Shown here in pieces: positions 32,224 through 36,108 of a stretch of 36,108 bases of DNA. Within the stretch, counting starts at the first letter, position 1. Each line of letters begins with the position of its first letter. This stretch comes from an uncultured Clostridium sp. (GTDB lineage: Bacteria > Bacillota > Clostridia > Lachnospirales > Lachnospiraceae): the NCBI GenBank assembly GCA_900540335.1, contig UQFC01000019.1:1-36108 (forward strand), read 5' to 3'. The position numbers were made by a program, and so were the translations under genes. The notes under the pieces were generated by a model, which was not told the origin of the DNA, made no database searches, and saw nothing but the letters and a program-made list of their open reading frames with translations.

Positions 32224-33243
32224 ATGAAAATTATCGTAACCGGCGGCGCCGGATTTATCGGTTCTAATTTTGTTTATCATATGTTAAACAAATATCCGGA
32301 TTACCGGATTATCTGTGTAGACTGCCTGACTTATGCAGGAAATCTGTCTACTCTGGAGGAGGCCTTAAAGAATCCTAATTTCCGGTTCTGCAAGATCAAT
32401 ATCTGCGATCGGGATGCTATTTTCCAGCTGTTTGAGGAAGAACATCCGGATGTAGTTGTAAACTTTGCCGCTGAGAGCCATGTGGATCGTTCGATTGAGA
32501 ATCCGGAGGTTTTCCTGGATACCAATATTAAAGGAACTGCCGTTTTGATGGATGCCTGCCGCAAATACGGAATTCAGAGATATCATCAGGTTTCCACAGA
32601 TGAGGTATACGGAGATCTTCCCCTGGATCGCCCGGATCTGTTCTTTACAGAGGAGACGCCGCTTCATACCAGCAGTCCCTACAGCTCTTCCAAGGCAGCT
32701 GCAGATCTTCTGGTACAGGCATACAACCGCACCTACGGCCTTCCGATTACGATCAGCCGCTGTTCCAATAACTACGGCCCCTATCATTTCCCGGAGAAGC
32801 TGATTCCTCTGATGATTGCCAATGCTCTGGCTGACAAGCCTCTTCCTGTATACGGAGAGGGACTGAATGTTCGTGACTGGCTGTATGTAGAGGATCACTG
32901 CAAGGCGATTGACCTGATTATCCATAAAGGCCGGGTAGGAGAGGTTTACAATATCGGCGGTCACAATGAGATGAAAAACATTGATATTGTTAAAATCATC
33001 TGCAAAGAGCTGGGCAAGCCGGAAAGCCTGATTACTCATGTGACGGACAGAAAGGGCCATGATATGCGTTACGCTATTGACCCGACCAAGATTCATAATG
33101 AGCTGGGATGGCTCCCGGAGACGAAATTCGCTGATGGAATCAAGAAAACCATTCAGTGGTATCTGGATAACCGGGAGTGGTGGGAGACCATTATCTCCGG
33201 TGAGTATCAGAACTATTATGAAAAGATGTATGGAAACCGATAG
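32224..33243 (+). CDS. rfbB: dTDP-glucose 4,6-dehydratase
   Basis: 339 residues, an extended short-chain dehydrogenase. NAD-binding GGAGFIGSNFVYHML at the N-terminus, NFAAESHVDRSI, active-site STDEVYGDL and YSSSKAAAD (Tyr-x-x-x-Lys), and later SRCSNNYGPYHFPEKLIP are all as expected. It turns dTDP-glucose into dTDP-4-keto-6-deoxyglucose. GAGG before ATG 32224. Confidence 0.96.
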   Translation: MKIIVTGGAGFIGSNFVYHMLNKYPDYRIICVDCLTYAGNLSTLEEALKNPNFRFCKINICDRDAIFQLFEEEHPDVVVNFAAESHVDRSIENPEVFLDTNIKGTAVLMDACRKYGIQRYHQVSTDEVYGDLPLDRPDLFFTEETPLHTSSPYSSSKAAADLLVQAYNRTYGLPITISRCSNNYGPYHFPEKLIPLMIANALADKPLPVYGEGLNVRDWLYVEDHCKAIDLIIHKGRVGEVYNIGGHNEMKNIDIVKIICKELGKPESLITHVTDRKGHDMRYAIDPTKIHNELGWLPETKFADGIKKTIQWYLDNREWWETIISGEYQNYYEKMYGNR

Positions 33244-33263
33244 AAGAAAACAGAGGTAGAACC

Positions 33264-34121
33264 ATGAAAGTACTGGTAACAGGCGCCAAGGGACAGCTTG
33301 GAGCCGATTTAATGAATGAACTGAAAAAGCGCGGACTGGACAGCATCGGCGTAGATGTGGAAGAGATGGATATCACTGACAAAGACGCCTGTATGCGTGT
33401 AATCGGCCAGTCAGGAGCTGACGCAGTGATTCACTGTGCTGCATATACTGCAGTAGATGCTGCAGAAGACAATGTGGAGCTGTGCCGGAAAATCAATGGC
33501 GAGGGAACGCGCAATGTAGCTCTTGCCTGCCGGGATGCTGGAATTAAAATGATGTACATCAGCACGGATTATGTGTTTGACGGAACCGGAACCCGCCCCT
33601 GGGAGCCGGATGACGAACGGCATCCGCTGAATGTATACGGACAGACAAAGTACGAGGGAGAGCTGGCAGTGGAGGAACTGGTAGAAAAGTTTTTCACTGT
33701 CCGCATTGCCTGGGTATTTGGCATTGCCGGAAAGAACTTTATAAAAACCATGCTGCGCCTGGGTGCAGAGCGGGGAGCAGTCAGCGTTGTAGATGATCAG
33801 GTAGGGTCCCCCACCTATACCTATGATCTGGCGCGTCTTCTGGTGGATATGATTCAGACAGACAGATACGGCAGATACCATGCCACCAATGAAGGACTGT
33901 GCAGCTGGTATGAATTTGCAAAAGAAATTTTCCGTCAGGCCGGAATGGATGAGGTAAAGGTAACTCCTGTGGGAAGCAGCGAGTTCCCGGCAAAAGCAAC
34001 CCGCCCCTCAAACAGCCGCATGAGCAAGGAAAAGCTGACAGAGAACGGTTTTGAACGGCTTCCTGAATGGCAGGACGCTCTTGGCCGGTTCCTGAAGGAA
34101 ATTCAGAAAAACGAACAATAA
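33264..34121 (+). CDS. rfbD: dTDP-4-dehydrorhamnose reductase
   Basis: 285 residues. VTGAKGQLGADLMNEL at the N-terminus, VIHCAAYTAVDAAE, STDYVFDG, YGQTKYEGE (catalytic Tyr and Lys) and ATRPSNSRMSKEKL near the end mark RfbD/RmlD. It reduces the 4-keto sugar to dTDP-L-rhamnose after the RfbC epimerase step. No rfbC lies in this operon. It begins 20 bases after rfbB. Confidence 0.95.
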   Translation: MKVLVTGAKGQLGADLMNELKKRGLDSIGVDVEEMDITDKDACMRVIGQSGADAVIHCAAYTAVDAAEDNVELCRKINGEGTRNVALACRDAGIKMMYISTDYVFDGTGTRPWEPDDERHPLNVYGQTKYEGELAVEELVEKFFTVRIAWVFGIAGKNFIKTMLRLGAERGAVSVVDDQVGSPTYTYDLARLLVDMIQTDRYGRYHATNEGLCSWYEFAKEIFRQAGMDEVKVTPVGSSEFPAKATRPSNSRMSKEKLTENGFERLPEWQDALGRFLKEIQKNEQ

Positions 34122-34173
34122 ATCAGGCGGCCGTTTCTGAAAGGCGGCTGTCTTTATAAAGGAGATTAAGAGA

Positions 34174-35544
34174 ATGGGTAAGTATTTTGGAACAGATGGT
34201 TTCCGTGGAGAAGCCAACGTGAACCTGACAGTAGAGCATGCATATAAGGTAGGCCGTTTCCTCGGCTGGTATTATGGTCAGCAGGCAAAGGCATCGGAAG
34301 CCAATCCGGAAGGCCGCTGCCGGATCGTTATCGGCAAGGATACAAGAAGAAGCAGCTATATGTTTGAGTATTCTCTGGTAGCCGGTCTAACGGCTTCCGG
34401 CGCTGACGCCTACCTGCTTCATGTAACCACGACTCCCAGCGTATCCTATGTGGTGCGTACCGAGGATTTTGACTGCGGTATTATGATTTCTGCCAGCCAT
34501 AATCCCTATTATGACAATGGAATTAAGGTGATTAACGGCCGGGGAGAAAAGCTGGAAGAAAGCGTAATTGAGGAGATTGAAAAGTATCTGGATGGAATTA
34601 CCGGAGAAATTCCCTATGCTGTCCGGGATCACATTGGAAGAACTGTGGATTATGCCGCAGGAAGAAACCGCTATATCGGCTATCTGATTTCCATTGCTAC
34701 CCGTTCCTTTAAGGGCAAAAAGGTGGCTCTGGACTGCTCGAACGGCAGTGCCTCTGCCATTGCTAAGAATGTATTTGACGCTCTGGGCGCAGAAACCCAT
34801 GTGATTAACAATGCTCCCAACGGACTGAATATCAATACAGACTGCGGCTCCACTCATATCGGAGTTCTCTGCCAGTATGTAAAGGATACCGGCTGTGACG
34901 TGGGCTTTGCCTATGACGGAGATGCAGACCGCTGTATCGCTGTAGATGAAAACGGCAATGAAATCAACGGAGATCTGATCCTTTATATCTGCGGAAAATA
35001 CATGAAGGAAAACGGAACTCTGTTTAATAATACCGTAGTTACCACTATAATGTCCAACTTCGGTCTTTATAAGGCTTTTGATCGGGAAGGCATTTCCTAT
35101 GAGAAGACGGCAGTAGGCGATAAGTACGTTTATGAAAACATGGCTCAGTTTGGAAACTGTCTGGGCGGAGAGCAGTCCGGTCATATTATTTTCAGCAAGC
35201 ACGCCACAACAGGAGACGGAATTCTGACCTCCTTAAAGGTGATGGAGGTTATGCTGGAGAAGAAGGAAAGCCTTGCAAAGCTGGCTTCTGAGGTGGAGAT
35301 TTATCCTCAGGTTCTGAAGAATGTCCGGGTACACGATAAGCAGACGGCTCAGGACGATCCGGCTGTTCAGGCAGAGGTGGCAAAGGTGGCAGAAGCTCTG
35401 GGCAATGACGGACGGATTCTGCTGCGCCAGTCCGGCACAGAGCCGGTTGTCCGGGTGATGGTAGAAGCTTCTACTAAAGAAATGTGCGAAAGCTATGTGG
35501 ATCAGGTGATTGAGGTTATGAAGAACCAGGGACATGTGCTGTAG
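34174..35544 (+). CDS. glmM: Phosphoglucosamine mutase (phosphohexomutase family)
   Basis: 456 residues. GKYFGTDGFRGEANV at the start, phosphoserine loop MISASHNPYYDNGIKV (Ser about 107), metal loop FAYDGDADRC and phosphate-binding LRQSGTEPVVRVMVEA at the C-terminus. The GTDGFRG start and RVMVEA end favour GlmM over phosphomannomutase, though the two are close. It makes glucosamine-1-phosphate for UDP-GlcNAc and cell-wall synthesis. AAGGAG lies before ATG 34174. It follows rfbD by 52 bases and probably shares its transcript. Confidence 0.88.
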   Translation: MGKYFGTDGFRGEANVNLTVEHAYKVGRFLGWYYGQQAKASEANPEGRCRIVIGKDTRRSSYMFEYSLVAGLTASGADAYLLHVTTTPSVSYVVRTEDFDCGIMISASHNPYYDNGIKVINGRGEKLEESVIEEIEKYLDGITGEIPYAVRDHIGRTVDYAAGRNRYIGYLISIATRSFKGKKVALDCSNGSASAIAKNVFDALGAETHVINNAPNGLNINTDCGSTHIGVLCQYVKDTGCDVGFAYDGDADRCIAVDENGNEINGDLILYICGKYMKENGTLFNNTVVTTIMSNFGLYKAFDREGISYEKTAVGDKYVYENMAQFGNCLGGEQSGHIIFSKHATTGDGILTSLKVMEVMLEKKESLAKLASEVEIYPQVLKNVRVHDKQTAQDDPAVQAEVAKVAEALGNDGRILLRQSGTEPVVRVMVEASTKEMCESYVDQVIEVMKNQGHVL

Positions 35545-35587
35545 GAATGTAGCTGGACAGACAATAATGATTTCAAATGATGTATAC

Positions 35588-35720
35588 CGCCAGTCGAGAA
35601 GCCTACTGTCAGTCGAGAAGTATGCCGTCGATCGAGAAGCATACTGTCATTTGAGAAGCATACCATTGGCCGGGAAACATCCTATCGGCTGAGAATAATG
35701 CCGCCAGTCAAATGCTGGCG
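35588..35720. repeat. Degenerate tandem repeat, seven units of 19 bp
   Basis: Units start at 35588, 35607, 35626, 35645, 35664, 35683 and 35702 with no change in length. Consensus is close to NGTCAGTCGAGAAGCATAC; GAGAAG is the best-kept core. The last unit forms part of the glmM terminator stem. Confidence 0.8.
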
Positions 35721-35729
35721 GCAGTTTTT
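35699..35729 (+). terminator. Terminator of the rfb-glmM operon
   Basis: A perfect nine-base stem TGCCGCCAG/CTGGCGGCA (35699-35707 with 35715-35723), seven-base loop, then GTTTTTA. Confidence 0.9.
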
Positions 35730-36108
35730 AAAAAGAAAAATAGGGGATGGATTACTCGTCCCTTGTGCTTAAAATGTTTTATCTATGTATCAGGATTACT
35801 CAATTTTACGATATTCTATCATTCTCAATTTTTATTTCAATACTTTATGAAACACTCTATGAAACAATTTGTGCTGTATTTCGACAGATAAAAAGGCTTT
35901 TCCGAACAGGAAACATCGGAGATGACGCCGATGTGAAATTTGGTGGAAAAATCCGTTTACAAGCAAGCTTGACACAGTTTTTTCCAAATTTTTCGCCGTT
36001 TTGAGTGGTTGTGTTTCAGGTTATGTGTCACTAGATGTTTTGTAATACATATTTAGGAGCTTCCTGTATAATTTAAAATGTGGACGTTGAAAATTGAAAA
36101 TACCTCAG
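35730..36108. other. AT-rich 3' end of the window, no convincing gene
   Basis: An 85-codon frame (35747-36004) has no ribosome site and no recognisable protein. TATAAT at 36067-36072 could be a -10 box for a gene beyond the window, but no good -35 stands before it. TTGACA at 35969-35974 lacks a matching -10. Confidence 0.5.

Noticed and set aside
35747..36004. 85-codon frame near the window end
   Set aside because: No ribosome site, AT-driven composition and no family resemblance.

Overview
The window looks like a chromosome segment from a Gram-positive Firmicute, most likely a Lachnospiraceae-type gut clostridium. The grounds are the rpmG-secE-nusG-rplKA-rplJL block with a Firmicute-style L10 leader, an agr-type peptide quorum-sensing locus, Rho with a long charged N-terminal insertion, L31 and L33 with zinc ribbons, many A/G-rich Shine-Dalgarno sites, and promoters close to TTGACA-17-TATAAT. 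This is an inference from gene content; the species cannot be named from the sequence alone.

Layout. 1-1394: the 3' part of a comF gene and a DUF2726/CFI-box protein. 1396-4446: a complete agr system with agrC-agrA on the minus strand and agrB-agrD on the plus strand; agrD encodes only 47 residues. 4525-8096: translation and secretion block rpmG, secE, nusG, rplK, rplA, rplJ, rplL, with two copies of an rRNA-like L1-binding element and an L10 leader with attenuator; rpoB/rpoC do not follow. 8289-8777: a cold-shock gene with a long hairpin in its leader. 8898-10619: uxaB under two LacI-type operators. 10631-11062: seven exact-period 51-bp tandem units and a dispersed palindromic repeat. 11081-12061: a Gfo/Idh/MocA oxidoreductase.

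12402-18835: a 2-aminoethylphosphonate uptake and degradation locus (RpiR regulator, ABC ATPase, permease, binding protein, PhnW, PhnX) with several independent lesions: a deletion plus frameshift in the regulator, a Walker B Asp-to-Tyr change, one-base frameshifts in the permease and phnW, and a permease frame that runs into the lipoprotein. Only phnX and the binding protein look whole, so the pathway is probably decaying.

18925-24284: a polysaccharide deacetylase, a Crp/Fnr regulator, and a divergent operon of DUF3100 membrane protein, small membrane protein, amidohydrolase and TauE/SafE transporter, a possible uptake-hydrolysis-export module of unknown substrate. 24377-30992: housekeeping genes rarA, rho, rpmE, a DUF1385 membrane protein, prmC and prfA. 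31237-35544: rfbA, rfbB, rfbD and glmM for dTDP-sugar and amino-sugar precursors, with no rfbC. 35588-36108: a 19-bp-period repeat ending in a terminator, then AT-rich DNA with no convincing gene.
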